From positions 4,037,501 through 4,101,500 of the forward strand of contig NZ_CP127173.1 of the NCBI RefSeq assembly GCF_030264295.1: a stretch of 64,000 bases of DNA, in the 5' to 3' direction. A program made the position numbers and the translations under genes. Each line of letters begins with the position of its first letter. Within the stretch, counting starts at the first letter, position 1. The notes under the pieces are model-generated. The model did no database searches, had not been told where the DNA came from, and saw nothing but the letters and a program-made list of their open reading frames with translations. Positions 36,309 through 45,619 of the stretch are shown one piece after another. The stretch comes from Amycolatopsis nalaikhensis. GTDB lineage: Bacteria; Actinomycetota; Actinomycetes; Mycobacteriales; Pseudonocardiaceae.

Positions 36309-37354
36309 TCGGCTCTGGCGAGTCCTTTTCGGAGATGCTGACGCACCTCTGGCACATCCTGCCGTTCGCGCTGCTGTTCTCGCTGCCGGTCGCGGCGCTG
36401 GGCGGCGTGGTGCTGTACGTCCTGCGCCGCGGCTCGCTGGCCACCACGCTCACGGTGCTGGTGCTGATCCCGGTGCTCGCCACGCTGGTGGGCGTCCTGG
36501 GCGTCAGCGGGTTCATGTTCACCCCGGCGCTGACCACGATGCTGCTGGTCTGCCTGCTCGTCGCGGTGGTCACGGTGCCCGCGGCGATCATCCTCGGCCG
36601 GGCCATCGCGCGCCGCAGCGTCTGGGAGCGGGAGGCGCGCGAGCGGGAACGCGCGGCCGAGGCGTCCCGGCGCGAGCTGGTCGCCTGGATCAGCCACGAC
36701 CTGCGCAGCCCGCTGGCCGGAATCCAGGCGATGGCCGAAGCGCTCGCCGACGGCGTGGTGTCCGAACGAGACGAGGTCGCCGACTACGCCCAGCGCATCG
36801 GCGGTGAGACCAAGCGGCTGTCCGCGATGGTCGGCGACCTGTTCGAGCTGTCGCGCATCACCGCGGGTGCCCTCGAGCTGACCATGTCCGCGGTGCCGTT
36901 GCGGGACGTCGTCAGCGACGCCGTCGCGGCCCAGGCCCCGGTCGCCGAGCGGAAGCGGGTCCGGGTGCTCGCCAACGCGTCGACGTGGCCGGTGGTCACC
37001 GGCAGCGACCCGGAACTGGCCCGGATCGTCCGGAACCTGGTGTCCAACGCGATCCGCCACACCCCGCCGGACGGCACGGTCGCCGTCCAGATCGGTGTCG
37101 ACGGCGACGAAGCCCTGCTCGCCGTCGACGACTCCTGCGGCGGCATCCCGGACGATGAGATCAACCGCGTCTTCGACGTCGCCTTCCGCGGGACGCAGGC
37201 GCGGACCCCGGAGCGCGAGGGGACGACCAGCGGGGGCGGCCTCGGGCTGGCCATCGCCAAGGGGCTGGTCGAGGCGCACCGCGGGCGGATCGGGGTGCAC
37301 AACCACGGGCCGGGGTGCCGGTTCGAGGTCCGCCTGCCGCTGGCGATGTCCTAG
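36305..37354 (+). CDS. Sensor histidine kinase
   Basis: 349 aa from GTG 36305. Three N-terminal TM segments with almost no periplasmic sensor (residues 15-100), H-box AWISHDLRSPLAGIQAMAEA, N-box RNLVSNAIRHTPPDG, G boxes VDDSCGGIPDDE and GGGLGLAIAKG. A short-sensor kinase that may read a membrane signal. Ends by overlapping the stop of the convergent WYL gene. Confidence 0.92.
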   Translation: MIGSGESFSEMLTHLWHILPFALLFSLPVAALGGVVLYVLRRGSLATTLTVLVLIPVLATLVGVLGVSGFMFTPALTTMLLVCLLVAVVTVPAAIILGRAIARRSVWEREARERERAAEASRRELVAWISHDLRSPLAGIQAMAEALADGVVSERDEVADYAQRIGGETKRLSAMVGDLFELSRITAGALELTMSAVPLRDVVSDAVAAQAPVAERKRVRVLANASTWPVVTGSDPELARIVRNLVSNAIRHTPPDGTVAVQIGVDGDEALLAVDDSCGGIPDDEINRVFDVAFRGTQARTPEREGTTSGGGLGLAIAKGLVEAHRGRIGVHNHGPGCRFEVRLPLAMS

Positions 37355-38322
37355 CCGCCGTAGGTGCGGTTCATCGCCTTCAGTGCGGTGATCACCTCCG
37401 CTCGGAGGGCCTCGGGGGCGACGACTTCGACGTCACCGCCGAACTTGAGCAGTTCGGGCACGGCCGCCTCGACCGACTCGATCGGGATCTCGACCTCGGT
37501 CCAGCCCGCCGCGTCCGGTCCGGAGGTCGTCTTCCGGGCCGCGACGACGGCCGGTTCGAGCAGCCGGGGCAGCCGCTCGAGGCCGCGCCGGGACAGCCGG
37601 AGCACCGCGGTCTCCCGGTGCCGGCGCTGGTCGAAGTGGGCGAGGTAGTCCGCCCAGTGGGCGGCCAGGTCGAACCCTTCGGCGCGGTCGAAGGCCTGGG
37701 GGAGGACGTCCACGTCGAGGATCCGCGAGACCCGGTAGGTGCGGAACCGCCCGTCGCCGCGCGCCACGAGGTACCAGTTCCCGGCCTTGAGGACCAGCCC
37801 GTGCGGGTGCACGGTGCGGGTGATCTCGTGCGGCTCCGCCCAGCGCAGGTAGCGGATCCGCAGGGCGTGCTGGTCCCACGTGGCGGCCGCGATCGGCGCC
37901 AGGTGGGGCGTGCGCTCGGCGCCGAGGTACCACGGCGGAAGGTCGAGGTGGAACCGGTCGGCCACGCGCCCGGCGCGCTCGCGGAGTTCGGCGGGCAACG
38001 CGGCCATCAGCTTGAGCTGCGCGGTGGTCGTCTCGGCGGCCAGGCCCAGCTGAGCCGCCGCGGCGGGGAGCCCGGTGAGGAACAACGCTTCGGCCTCGGC
38101 CGCCGTCAGTCCGGTGAGCCGGGTCCGGTAGCCGTCGAGCAATCGGTAACCGCCTTCGTGCCCGGGCTCGCCGTACACCGGCACGCCCGCGGCGCCGAGC
38201 GAGTCGACGTCCCGGTAGATCGTCCGGACCGAGACCTTCAGGGCGTCCGCCAGCTCCCGGGCGGTCATCCGGTCCCGGGACTGCAGCAGCAACAGCAGGG
38301 ACACCAGCCGGGTCGCACGCAT
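37351..38322 (-). CDS. WYL-domain transcriptional regulator
   Basis: 323 aa. HTH_11 at the N-terminus (MTARELADALKVSVRTIYRD), followed by the WYL domain (LRIRYLRWAEPHEITRTVHP, GLVLKAGNWYLVARGDGRFR, TYRVSRILDV) and the WCX region. It lies divergent from the SnoaL-like gene at 38385 with 62 bases between them, so that gene is its likely target. Confidence 0.92.
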   Translation of the reverse strand: MRATRLVSLLLLLQSRDRMTARELADALKVSVRTIYRDVDSLGAAGVPVYGEPGHEGGYRLLDGYRTRLTGLTAAEAEALFLTGLPAAAAQLGLAAETTTAQLKLMAALPAELRERAGRVADRFHLDLPPWYLGAERTPHLAPIAAATWDQHALRIRYLRWAEPHEITRTVHPHGLVLKAGNWYLVARGDGRFRTYRVSRILDVDVLPQAFDRAEGFDLAAHWADYLAHFDQRRHRETAVLRLSRRGLERLPRLLEPAVVAARKTTSGPDAAGWTEVEIPIESVEAAVPELLKFGGDVEVVAPEALRAEVITALKAMNRTYGG

Positions 38323-38384
38323 GCCGTGAGTCTGCCGGGATCCACTGACAGCAGGTGTCAGGGAACCGGCGTTAGCGTCCGGCC

Positions 38385-39149
38385 ATGACCGAAACCTTGC
38401 TGGACCGCTACGTGGCGGTGTGGAACGAACCGGACCCGGCCGCGCGGCGCCGGGCCGTCACCGAGCTGTGGGCCGACGACGGTGTCGAGTACACCGAGAG
38501 CGCCGAACACCGCGGCCACGAGGCCATCCAGGCGCGGATCACCGCCGCGCACGACCAGTTCGTCGCGACGGGGGAGTTCGCCTTCGTCGCGGCGGGCGAG
38601 GTCGTGAGCCACCACGACGCGGTCACCTTCACCACCCACATGGTTCCCGCGACGGGCGGCCTTCCGGTGTGGAGCGGCACCGTCTTCGTGCTGCTCGACC
38701 AGGACGGCCGGATCCGGCGGGACTACCAGTTCACCGGGGCGGAGGCGAGCACCCGGGTGGTCGTGGCCGAGTTCCTCGCCCGGTTGACCGACGGCGACCC
38801 GGACCGGATCGCCGACCTGTTCGCGGAGAGCGTCGACTGGCAGCTCGACTGGCCGGACGCGGGCGACCCGGCGGTGCCGTGGATCCGCGCGCGGTCGACG
38901 CGCGCCGACGTCGCCGACCACTTCCGCGCGCTGGCCGCCTTCCACGGGGAGCGGGGCGGGGTGACGCCGAAGATCCTGGTCGACGGCCGGGACGCCGTGG
39001 TGCTGGGCGACATCCGCAACACGGTGAAGGCCACCGGCCGGGCGTACGCCGCGCGCTGCGCACTCCACCTCACCGTCGACAGTGGCGTGATCACGCGGTA
39101 CCACGTCTACGAAGACAGCCTCACGGTCGCGCGAGCGTTCGGCGCCTGA
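38385..39149 (+). CDS. Double SnoaL/NTF2-like domain protein
   Basis: 254 aa containing two NTF2-like repeats: residues 1-120 (LLDRYVAVWNEPDPAARRRA, VFVLLDQDGRIRRDYQF) and 125-250 (VAEFLARLTDGDPDRIADLF, HLTVDSGVITRYHVYED). Such proteins are small-molecule enzymes or binding proteins. Paired with the divergent WYL regulator. Precise role unknown. Confidence 0.85.
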   Translation: MTETLLDRYVAVWNEPDPAARRRAVTELWADDGVEYTESAEHRGHEAIQARITAAHDQFVATGEFAFVAAGEVVSHHDAVTFTTHMVPATGGLPVWSGTVFVLLDQDGRIRRDYQFTGAEASTRVVVAEFLARLTDGDPDRIADLFAESVDWQLDWPDAGDPAVPWIRARSTRADVADHFRALAAFHGERGGVTPKILVDGRDAVVLGDIRNTVKATGRAYAARCALHLTVDSGVITRYHVYEDSLTVARAFGA

Positions 39150-39151
39150 GC

Positions 39152-40217
39152 TCAGACCGGGGCGCGCAACTCCGCTGTCGCGAAGTCGGCGATCCCTTTC
39201 TCGAAGCCGATTTCCGCCGTGAAGCCCAGGAGTTCGCGGGCGCGGGCGGGGTCGGCCACCACGTGACGCACGTCCGCCGGGCGGGCGCCGCCGACCACCC
39301 GGGGTGCCGGGCCGTCGCACGCGTGGGCGAAGCTCCGAAGCCAGCTCGCCCACCGTGTGCGGGGTGCCGGAGCAGACGTTCACCGGGGTGATGTCGCCCG
39401 CCGGGCCGGCCGTCCGGATGGCCAGGACGTTCGCCCTGGCGACGTCGTGGACGTGGACGAAGTCGCGCTGCTGGCCGCCGTCCTCGAGGACCTGGGGTGC
39501 CTCGCCGCGCTCCAGGGCCGAGCGGAACAGCGACGCCACCCCCGCGTACGGGGTGTTCTGAGGCATCCGGGGGCCGTAGACGTTGTGGTAGCGCATCGCC
39601 CACACGCTGCCGCCCGTCTGGCGGGCCCAGGCGCCCGCCAGGTGCTCCTGCGCGAGCTTCGTCGCCGCGTAGGTGCTGCGGGGGTTGAGCGGCGCGTCCT
39701 CGGGCACGAGCTGCCAGCTCAGCTCGGTGCCGCACGAGGGGCACCGCGGCTCGAAGCGCCCGGCGTCCACATCGGACGCGCGACGCGGCGGCGGGGGCAC
39801 CACCCCGTGGTCCGGACAGGAGTAGCGGCCTTCGCCGTAGACGACCATCGACGACGCCAGCACCAGCTTCCGTACGCCCGCCGCGTGCATCCCGGCCAGG
39901 AGCACCGCCGTGCCGTAGTCGTTGTGCAGGGCGTACGACGGCGCGTCCGACGGGTCGATCCCGTGCCCCACCACCGCCGCCTGGTGGCACACCGCGTCGA
40001 CGCCGTCCAGCAGTTCCGCGACGATTTCGGTGTCCGTGACGTCGCCGCGCAGGAACCGGTGCCTGCCCGTGTACGACGGCGGCGTGCGGGAGCCGTGGGC
40101 CGTGGGGATCAGGTTGTCCAGCACCACGACCTCGTCACCCCCGTCGGCCAGCAGATCGGCGATGTGTGACCCGATGAACCCGGCTCCGCCGGTGACCAGT
40201 ACGCGCACACCGGACAC
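39152..40217 (-). CDS. NAD-dependent epimerase/dehydratase, frameshift near 39330
   Basis: About 354 aa after correction. Rossmann motif VLVTGGAGFIGSHIADLLAD at the start, then VVLDNL, SSMVVYGEGRYSCPDHG, catalytic Ser and YxxxK (STYAATKLAQEHLAG), MRYHNVYGPRMP. A CxxC pair occurs in an insert (FEPRCPSCGTELSW). Coding shifts by one base at about 39330: after VGELASE the tail continues as FAHACDGPAPRVVGGARPAD, then HVVADPARARELLGF and IADFATAELRAPV to the stop at 39152. Extended SDR of the nucleotide-sugar epimerase type. The preserved tail argues for a sequencing insertion. Confidence 0.88.
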
Positions 40218-40331
40218 GCTAGGGGCGTGGGATCGGGCCTGCCGGGGCTCGCGCCGTCACGTCACGGAATCGTCAGAACTCACCCGGCACCTCCCGCCGC
40301 CGTACGCCCGAAACCGACTACGGTGGGCGCC

Positions 40332-40832
40332 ATGGAACGGAGTGCACAACGGCTGGGCCGGGCCCTCGTGGTCATCGTGGACGATCGCGTGGCGCACGGC
40401 GAGCACGAGGACACCAGCGGCCCGCTGGTCACGGAGCTGCTCGAAGAAGCGGGCTTCATCGTCGACGGTGTCGTGGTCGTCGAGGCCGAGACCGCGGGTA
40501 TCCGCAACGCGCTCAACACCGCCGTGATCGGCGGCGCCGACCTGGTGATCACCGTCGGCGGCACCGGGGTGCTGCCGCGTGACCGCACGCCGGACGCCAC
40601 CGCAGGCGTGCTCGACCGCCCCATCCCGGGCATCAGCGAGGCGATCCGCGCGTCCGGGCTGGCCGCCGGCGCGGTGGACGCCGGGATCTCGCGCGGGCTC
40701 GCCGGGGTGTCGGGCAGCACGCTCGTGGTCAACCTCGCCGGGTCGCGGTCCGCGGTCCGCGACGGGATGGCGACGCTTACGTCGCTGGTGCCGCACGTCA
40801 TCGACGAGCTTTCCGGCCTCGAAGAGGTCTGA
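40332..40832 (+). CDS. moaB2: MogA/MoaB-family molybdenum cofactor protein
   Basis: 166 aa from ATG 40332. Matches the MoCF-binding fold: ALVVIVDDRVAHGEHEDTSG, LVITVGGTGVLPRDRTPDAT and GISRGLAGVSGSTLVVNLAG, where GGTG(V/L)..RD.TP binds molybdopterin. Adenylates molybdopterin in Moco synthesis, or is a MoaB-like paralogue. In M. tuberculosis moaB2 follows pepD and precedes mscL, as here. Confidence 0.9.
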   Translation: MERSAQRLGRALVVIVDDRVAHGEHEDTSGPLVTELLEEAGFIVDGVVVVEAETAGIRNALNTAVIGGADLVITVGGTGVLPRDRTPDATAGVLDRPIPGISEAIRASGLAAGAVDAGISRGLAGVSGSTLVVNLAGSRSAVRDGMATLTSLVPHVIDELSGLEEV

Positions 40833-41064
40833 TCCTTCTCCGCTCGGGCCGGGGGTGACGATTTTGTCGCTCCCGGCCTGAGACATGCCTGGGGCCTGAG
40901 GCGAGCTGACCGGGCCGGGCACGGGTTGCCGTACCGCGAGGAGTAGATCGCGGTGGCTGGCTGATCGCCGGGCTTGGTGTGTTCGGCGAGCGCGAGCCGC
41001 TCGAGGCGCCGCCATTGGCGTTCGCTCTGGAGTTGTCAAACAACCGGCGTGGGAGACTGGGGGC

Positions 41065-41238
41065 ATGCCGGGCCATGAACGCGACCCCCAGGCCAGCAGC
41101 GAGCGACGCCGCCGGGTCGATGAGATCTTCGGGGACGTCCTGCCCGAGACCACCTCGGACGAACGCGACCCCGAGCGGCGCACCGGGCTCCCGGACGACT
41201 GGTACCGGGAGAACCGGCCGCCGCACCACGACCGCTGA
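41065..41238 (+). CDS. Short conserved actinobacterial protein (57 aa)
   Basis: ATG at 41065 with a purine-rich GGGAGACTGGGGG stretch upstream. Highly charged: ERRRRVDEIFGDVLPETTSD, then PDDWYRENRPPHH at the C-terminus. This kind of small acidic-basic protein between moaB and mscL is common in actinobacteria; the RENRPPHH end is recognisable. Function unknown. Tail-to-tail with mscL, 5 bases between the stops. Confidence 0.75.
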   Translation: MPGHERDPQASSERRRRVDEIFGDVLPETTSDERDPERRTGLPDDWYRENRPPHHDR

Positions 41239-41243
41239 CGGGG

Positions 41244-41645
41244 TCAGTCGCGGCGGGCCTGGGCCCGCAGCAGGTCGCGGATCTCGATGAGCAGCTCGAC
41301 GTCCGTCGGCTCCGACGGGCCCGGTTCCTGGCCGCGCTTGCGCCGCTCCTGGACCTTCTTCACCGGCAACACGATCACGAAGTAGACGACCGCCGCGACC
41401 AGCACGAAGTTGATCGCCGCGTTGATCACGCTGCCGAAGTCGAGGAACGTGGCCTGGTTGTTGGCGAAGATCTGGTAGCCGAGGCCCTTCGCGGCTTCCG
41501 TGCCGCCGATCGTGCTGATCAGCGGCTTGATCAGGCCGTTGGTGAACGCGGTGACGATCGTGGTGAACGCGGACCCGATGACCACGGCGACGGCCAGGTC
41601 GACGACGTTGCCGCGCATCAGGAAGTCTTTGAAGCCTTTGAGCAC
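41244..41645 (-). CDS. mscL: Large-conductance mechanosensitive channel MscL
   Basis: 133 aa, normal length. N-terminal amphipathic helix FKDFLMRGNVVDLAVAVVIG, TM1 with the GxxxA pattern, periplasmic loop with DFGSVINAAINFV preceding TM2 (LVAAVVYFVIVLPV), and a charged C-terminal helix (TDVELLIEIRDLLRAQ). Opens under membrane tension to release solutes. Confidence 0.97.
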   Translation of the reverse strand: MLKGFKDFLMRGNVVDLAVAVVIGSAFTTIVTAFTNGLIKPLISTIGGTEAAKGLGYQIFANNQATFLDFGSVINAAINFVLVAAVVYFVIVLPVKKVQERRKRGQEPGPSEPTDVELLIEIRDLLRAQARRD

Positions 41646-41676
41646 TGGTACTCCTCACGAACGGGGACGGTGTGAG

Positions 41677-42306
41677 CTAGCGGAGAGTAACCGTTACCGG
41701 TCGCTCCAGTGAAATCGCCGCCACCCTCGTCGCCACCGCCTCCGGGAGCCGCAGCAGCACCAGTGGCCCCTTCGCCGCGGACAGCTGCCGCTGCCCCACG
41801 GTCACCACCGTCGCCCCTCCGGCCAGCACAGACGCCGGTGCTCCCGGCTCGGCCGCGGCCACGACGTCGACGTGCCCGCCGGGCGCCAGCAGGTCGGCGA
41901 CGCCGGCGTCGGCCAGGCGCACCGGGACCGTCGCCGTCGCGGGATCACCCGCCCCGGGGATGGTCGTCGCCAGCCGGACGTCGGTCAGGGGTTCACCGGC
42001 CCGGACCGCGCCCGCCAGCAGGCGCCCGTCGACCGCGTCGAGGGTGCGCAGCGCGCCCGCCGGACGGGATTCGTCGGGGAGGTCGGCGAGCCGGACGTCG
42101 TCGGCGCGCAGAGTCGCGCCGGAAGGGAGGTCGTGCGCCGCGACGACCGTCGGAGTCGTCGGCGCGCCCCGCGCGGAACCGGGGTGCGCGAGCAGCACGG
42201 CACCGGCCAGGACGAGGGCGGCGGCGAGCCAGCGGCGGATGAGCCGCGTCCGCCGGCCTCGCAGCCGGGTCAGATCAGGTGGATGGAGCCTCGCCAGGAC
42301 GTCCAC
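41677..42306 (-). CDS. SAF-domain protein (CpaB-like)
   Basis: 209 aa. One N-terminal TM (LAAALVLAGAVLLAHPGSA), then a SAF domain (VVAAHDLPSGATLRADDVRL, LLAGAVRAGEPLTDVRL), and a C-terminal RcpC/CpaB-like region (VPVRLADAGVADLLAPGGHV, DVVAAA). Similar proteins are Flp pilus assembly factors; none of the other pilus genes is nearby, so this is a stand-alone exported SAF protein. Confidence 0.85.
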   Translation of the reverse strand: MDVLARLHPPDLTRLRGRRTRLIRRWLAAALVLAGAVLLAHPGSARGAPTTPTVVAAHDLPSGATLRADDVRLADLPDESRPAGALRTLDAVDGRLLAGAVRAGEPLTDVRLATTIPGAGDPATATVPVRLADAGVADLLAPGGHVDVVAAAEPGAPASVLAGGATVVTVGQRQLSAAKGPLVLLRLPEAVATRVAAISLERPVTVTLR

Positions 42307-42437
42307 GGATCCCCCTCGGTCGGATCGGGTGCGGCACCGCGCCGCACCGGATCGACGTTAGGGATGCCGGACGAGCCGCCGGAAGGGCCGCGTCCGGCAT
42401 CTGTGGACAACCGGGGTGTTGTGGATAACTCGGGTCG

Positions 42438-42737
42438 TCAGGAGGCCGCGGCGGCGGTCTTCGTCGTGCCCGAGGAGGAGGATGTCGAGCTCGAGTCCGA
42501 CTTCGTCTCGGACTTGGTCTCGGTCTTCGCCGGGGTCGCGGCGGTGCTCGACTTGCTCGAGTCGCGCGAGTCGGTCCGGTAGAACCCGCTGCCCTTGAAG
42601 ACCACGCCGACCGAGCTGAAGACCTTGCGCAGCGTGCCGGAGCACTGCGGGCACACGGTCAGGCTGGGGTCCGAGAACGACTGCACGGCTTCGAACCGGT
42701 GGTCGCATTCTTTGCAGGCGTACTGGTACGTAGGCAC
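42438..42737 (-). CDS. FmdB-family zinc-ribbon protein, Ruc-like
   Basis: 99 aa from GTG 42737, chosen because AAAGGAG lies 6 bases upstream. Zinc ribbon: PTYQYACKECDHRFEAVQSF then CPQCSG (four Cys). The C-terminal half is disordered, rich in Ser, Thr and Lys. The same layout and place occur in M. tuberculosis Rv0991c (Ruc), a redox-regulated chaperone whose cysteines bind zinc. Ortholog status is inferred from synteny with the cyclo-ligase. Confidence 0.88.
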   Translation of the reverse strand: MPTYQYACKECDHRFEAVQSFSDPSLTVCPQCSGTLRKVFSSVGVVFKGSGFYRTDSRDSSKSSTAATPAKTETKSETKSDSSSTSSSSGTTKTAAAAS

Positions 42738-42823
42738 TGACGGCTCCTTTGCTGGCACTCATCCGACCAGAGTGCTAACCCAATTGTGCTTGAAAGCATT
42801 CCCCGAAGGCAATTCCTCGTTGC

Positions 42824-43414
42824 TCACATCGGCAGCTCGAGCACGCCTCGACCCGGCGTCAACGCCCCGCTCATACGCACGTCGTGAGGTTCCCCCGGGA
42901 GCCGTTCGACCAGCTCTTCGTCCCGGACGACCGCCAGGAGCACCGCGCCGGCCGCGGCGAATACCAGCGAGCGATCGTAGTGACCGGCGCCCCGGCCGAG
43001 CCGGATGCCCCGGTGGTCCACGGCCAGCGCGGGCACCAGGACCAACTCTGCCGCGCCCACGGCGTCCCTGCCCAGGCGTTTCCCGCCCGGCTCGCGGATG
43101 CCGCGGAACCGGCTGGGCACGAGGTCGGCCTCGCCGGTGTACTCGGCCCAGTCCAGCGGGCCGGGCTCGGGGAGGATGACGGGCAGCAGCACCCGCGCGC
43201 CGCCCGCCGCCAGCGCGTCGACGAACGCCGTCGTGCCCGGTTCGGTGCCGAAGGGCAGGTACGCGCACACCGTGCTCGCTGTGACCTTCGACACGGCGCC
43301 GACCAGCGCCGATGCCTCCTCGGCGTGGCATTCGGCCGTCTGGTCCGCCCGCGCGCGGGTGAGCCGTTCGCGCCACTCCGCCTTGCTCAGGTGCTCATTG
43401 CCCAGCGCATGCAT
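42824..43414 (-). CDS. 5-formyltetrahydrofolate cyclo-ligase
   Basis: 196 aa. CAYLPFGTEPGTTAFVDAL, LLPVILPEPGPLDW, and the conserved GIRLGRGAGHYDRSL near residue 140. Converts 5-formyl-THF to 5,10-methenyl-THF with ATP. Divergent from galU with 24 bases between start codons, so their promoters overlap. Confidence 0.93.
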   Translation of the reverse strand: MHALGNEHLSKAEWRERLTRARADQTAECHAEEASALVGAVSKVTASTVCAYLPFGTEPGTTAFVDALAAGGARVLLPVILPEPGPLDWAEYTGEADLVPSRFRGIREPGGKRLGRDAVGAAELVLVPALAVDHRGIRLGRGAGHYDRSLVFAAAGAVLLAVVRDEELVERLPGEPHDVRMSGALTPGRGVLELPM

Positions 43415-43438
43415 GACCTCACGTTAGGCTTTGCGCCC

Positions 43439-44345
43439 ATGACGGGCGCCGCAACCACCCAGACGTTCAGAACCGCCATCGTGCCGGCCGCCGGCCTCGG
43501 GACGCGCTTCCTGCCGGCGACGAAGGCCGTGCCCAAGGAACTGCTGCCGGTGGTGGACACGCCGGGGATCGAGCTGGTCGCGGCCGAAGCCGCCGCCGCG
43601 GGTGCCGAACGCCTGGTCATCGTCACCTCGCCCGGCAAGGAAGCCGTCGTCAAGTACTTCGAGACCCAGCCCGAGCTGGAGGAGAACCTTGAGGCCAAGG
43701 GCAAGACCGAGCTGCTCGGCAAGGTCCGCCGCGCGCACTCGCTGCTCGCCGTCGAGACGGCCATCCAGGAGCAGGCGCTGGGCCTCGGGCACGCCGTCGC
43801 GCAGGCCGAACCGAACCTGACCCCCGACGACGAGGCCGTCGCCGTGCTCCTGCCCGACGACCTCGTGCTGCCCACCGGCGTGCTCGAGCGGATGAGCGCG
43901 GTCCGCGCCCAGTACGGCGGCAGCGTGCTCTGCGCGTTCGACATCCCGAAGGCCGAGATCTCGCCGTACGGCGTCTTCGACGTCACCGACACCGACGACG
44001 AAGACGTGAAGCGCGTGCACGGCATGGTCGAGAAGCCGAAGCCGGAGGACGCGCCCTCGACCTACGCCGCGGCCGGCCGCTACCTGCTCGACCGGGCGAT
44101 CTTCGACGCGCTGAAGCGGATCACGCCGGGCAGCGGCGGCGAGCTTCCAGCTGACCGACGCGGTCGCGCTGCTGATCACCGAAGGGCACCCCGTGCACAT
44201 CGTCGTGCACCGCGGTGGCCGCCACGACCTGGGGAATCCGGGTGGTTTCCTGCGCGCCGCGGTCGATTTCGCGCTTGAAACGCCCGAGTACGGTCCATCT
44301 TTACGGGCGTGGTTGACGGAACGGATCGGGACAGATCGCCCATGA
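43439..44345 (+). CDS. galU: UTP-glucose-1-phosphate uridylyltransferase, frameshift near 44145
   Basis: 301 aa after correction. IVPAAGLGTRFLPATKAVPK nucleotide-binding motif, ELLPVVDTPGIE, VLLPDDLVL, GMVEKPKPEDAPSTYAAAGR. At 44141-44150 the sequence has GAGCTTCCAG in place of GAGCTCCAG; removing one T restores GELQLTDAVALLITEGHPVH, then GNPGGFLRAAVDFALETPEY to a stop at 44343 that overlaps the moeA start as ATGA. Makes UDP-glucose for cell-wall polymers. As an important gene with an intact tail, the shift is most likely a sequencing error. Confidence 0.93.
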
Positions 44346-45619
44346 CGGAATCCCTCGACGCGGCGCGGCCCGAGGTGGCCGAGGAGGAGGCCGAGTTCCG
44401 CTCGGTCGACGCGCAGATCGCGATGACGCTGGACGCCGCCGTCCGGCCCCAGCCGGTGCGGGTGGCGATCTCCGAGGCCCAGGGCCTGCTCTGCGCCGAG
44501 GAGGTCGTGGCCGAGCACGCGCTGCCCGGCTTCGACCAGGCCGCGATCGACGGGTACGCGGTGCGCAGCGTCGACGTGCGCACGGCCGGCCAGGAACCGG
44601 TGCAGCTGCCGGTCGTCGGGGAGATCGCGGCGGGCTCGCGCCAGCCGCGGCGGCTCCAGCCCGGCCAGGCGGTGCGCGTCGACACCGGCGCGCCGCTGCC
44701 GACGCTCGCCGACGCGGTCGTGCCGCTCGCCTACACCGACGGGCACCAGGCCAAGGTCACGGTGCACCGCTCGGTGCCTTCGGCGGGATATGTGCGGCGA
44801 GCGGGCGAAGACGTCCAGATCGGCGACGTCGCGGTGCGCCGCGGCGACACGATCGGCTCGGCGCAGGTCGGCCTGCTCGCCGCGGTCGGGCGGGCCAAGG
44901 TACTGGTCTACCCGCGGCCGCGGGTGTCGATCGTGTCGGTCGGCGACGAGCTGGTCGACATCGACCGGACGCCGTCGGTCGGGCAGGTCTACGACGTCAA
45001 CTCCTACGCGCTGGCCGCGGCCGCGCGGGACGCGGGCGCCGAGGTCAGCCGGGTCGGGATCGTGCCGAGCGAGCCGAAGCGGCTGCGCGAGATCGTCGAG
45101 GGCCGGCTGCTGATGTCGGAGATCGTCGTGGTCGCGGGCGGCGCGGGCGGCGCCACCGGTGACGAGGTCCACGCGGCGCTGTCCGACCTCGGCCGGATCG
45201 ACATGACGCGGGTCGCGATGCACCCGGGCTCGGTGCAGGGGTTCGGCAGGCTCGGCCCGGATTCGGTGCCGACGTTCCTCATCCCCGGCAACCCGATGAG
45301 CGCGCTGGTCGTGTTCGAGGTGCTGGTGCGGCCGCTGATCCGGGCGGCGCGCGGGACCCGCAACCCGCACCGGCGGATCGTCGGCGCGCGGCTGCTTTCG
45401 CCGATCACGTCGACCGAGGGCAGGCGCGGCTTCCTGCGCGGCCAGCTCCTGCGCGACGAGGCCAACGGCGAGTACCTGGTCCAGCCGCTCGGCCAGTCCG
45501 GGGCGCACCTGCTGGCGTCGCTGGCCGAGGCGAACTGCCTGATCAACGTGCCGGAAGAGATGACGGACGTGCCCGCCGGCGAGCAGGTCCAGGTCACGTT
45601 CCTGGCGCAACGGGCCTGA
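44342..45619 (+). CDS. glp: Gephyrin-like molybdotransferase Glp (MoeA)
   Basis: 425 aa from ATG 44342. MoeA domains in order: LPGFDQAAIDGYAVR, RVDTGAPLP with VVPLAYTD, VGDELVDIDRTPSVGQVYDV, VVAGGAGGATGDEVHAAL and FLIPGNPMSALVVFEVLVRP, then the C-terminal beta domain. Inserts molybdenum into molybdopterin. In actinobacteria this copy lies beside glpR and the pair is linked to the divisome. Upstream overlap with galU. Confidence 0.93.
   Translation: MTESLDAARPEVAEEEAEFRSVDAQIAMTLDAAVRPQPVRVAISEAQGLLCAEEVVAEHALPGFDQAAIDGYAVRSVDVRTAGQEPVQLPVVGEIAAGSRQPRRLQPGQAVRVDTGAPLPTLADAVVPLAYTDGHQAKVTVHRSVPSAGYVRRAGEDVQIGDVAVRRGDTIGSAQVGLLAAVGRAKVLVYPRPRVSIVSVGDELVDIDRTPSVGQVYDVNSYALAAAARDAGAEVSRVGIVPSEPKRLREIVEGRLLMSEIVVVAGGAGGATGDEVHAALSDLGRIDMTRVAMHPGSVQGFGRLGPDSVPTFLIPGNPMSALVVFEVLVRPLIRAARGTRNPHRRIVGARLLSPITSTEGRRGFLRGQLLRDEANGEYLVQPLGQSGAHLLASLAEANCLINVPEEMTDVPAGEQVQVTFLAQRA

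Noticed and set aside
43424..45610. Very long minus-strand reading frame (728 aa) opposite galU and glp
   Set aside because: Composition artefact (Arg/Asp/His-rich) across two clear plus-strand genes.
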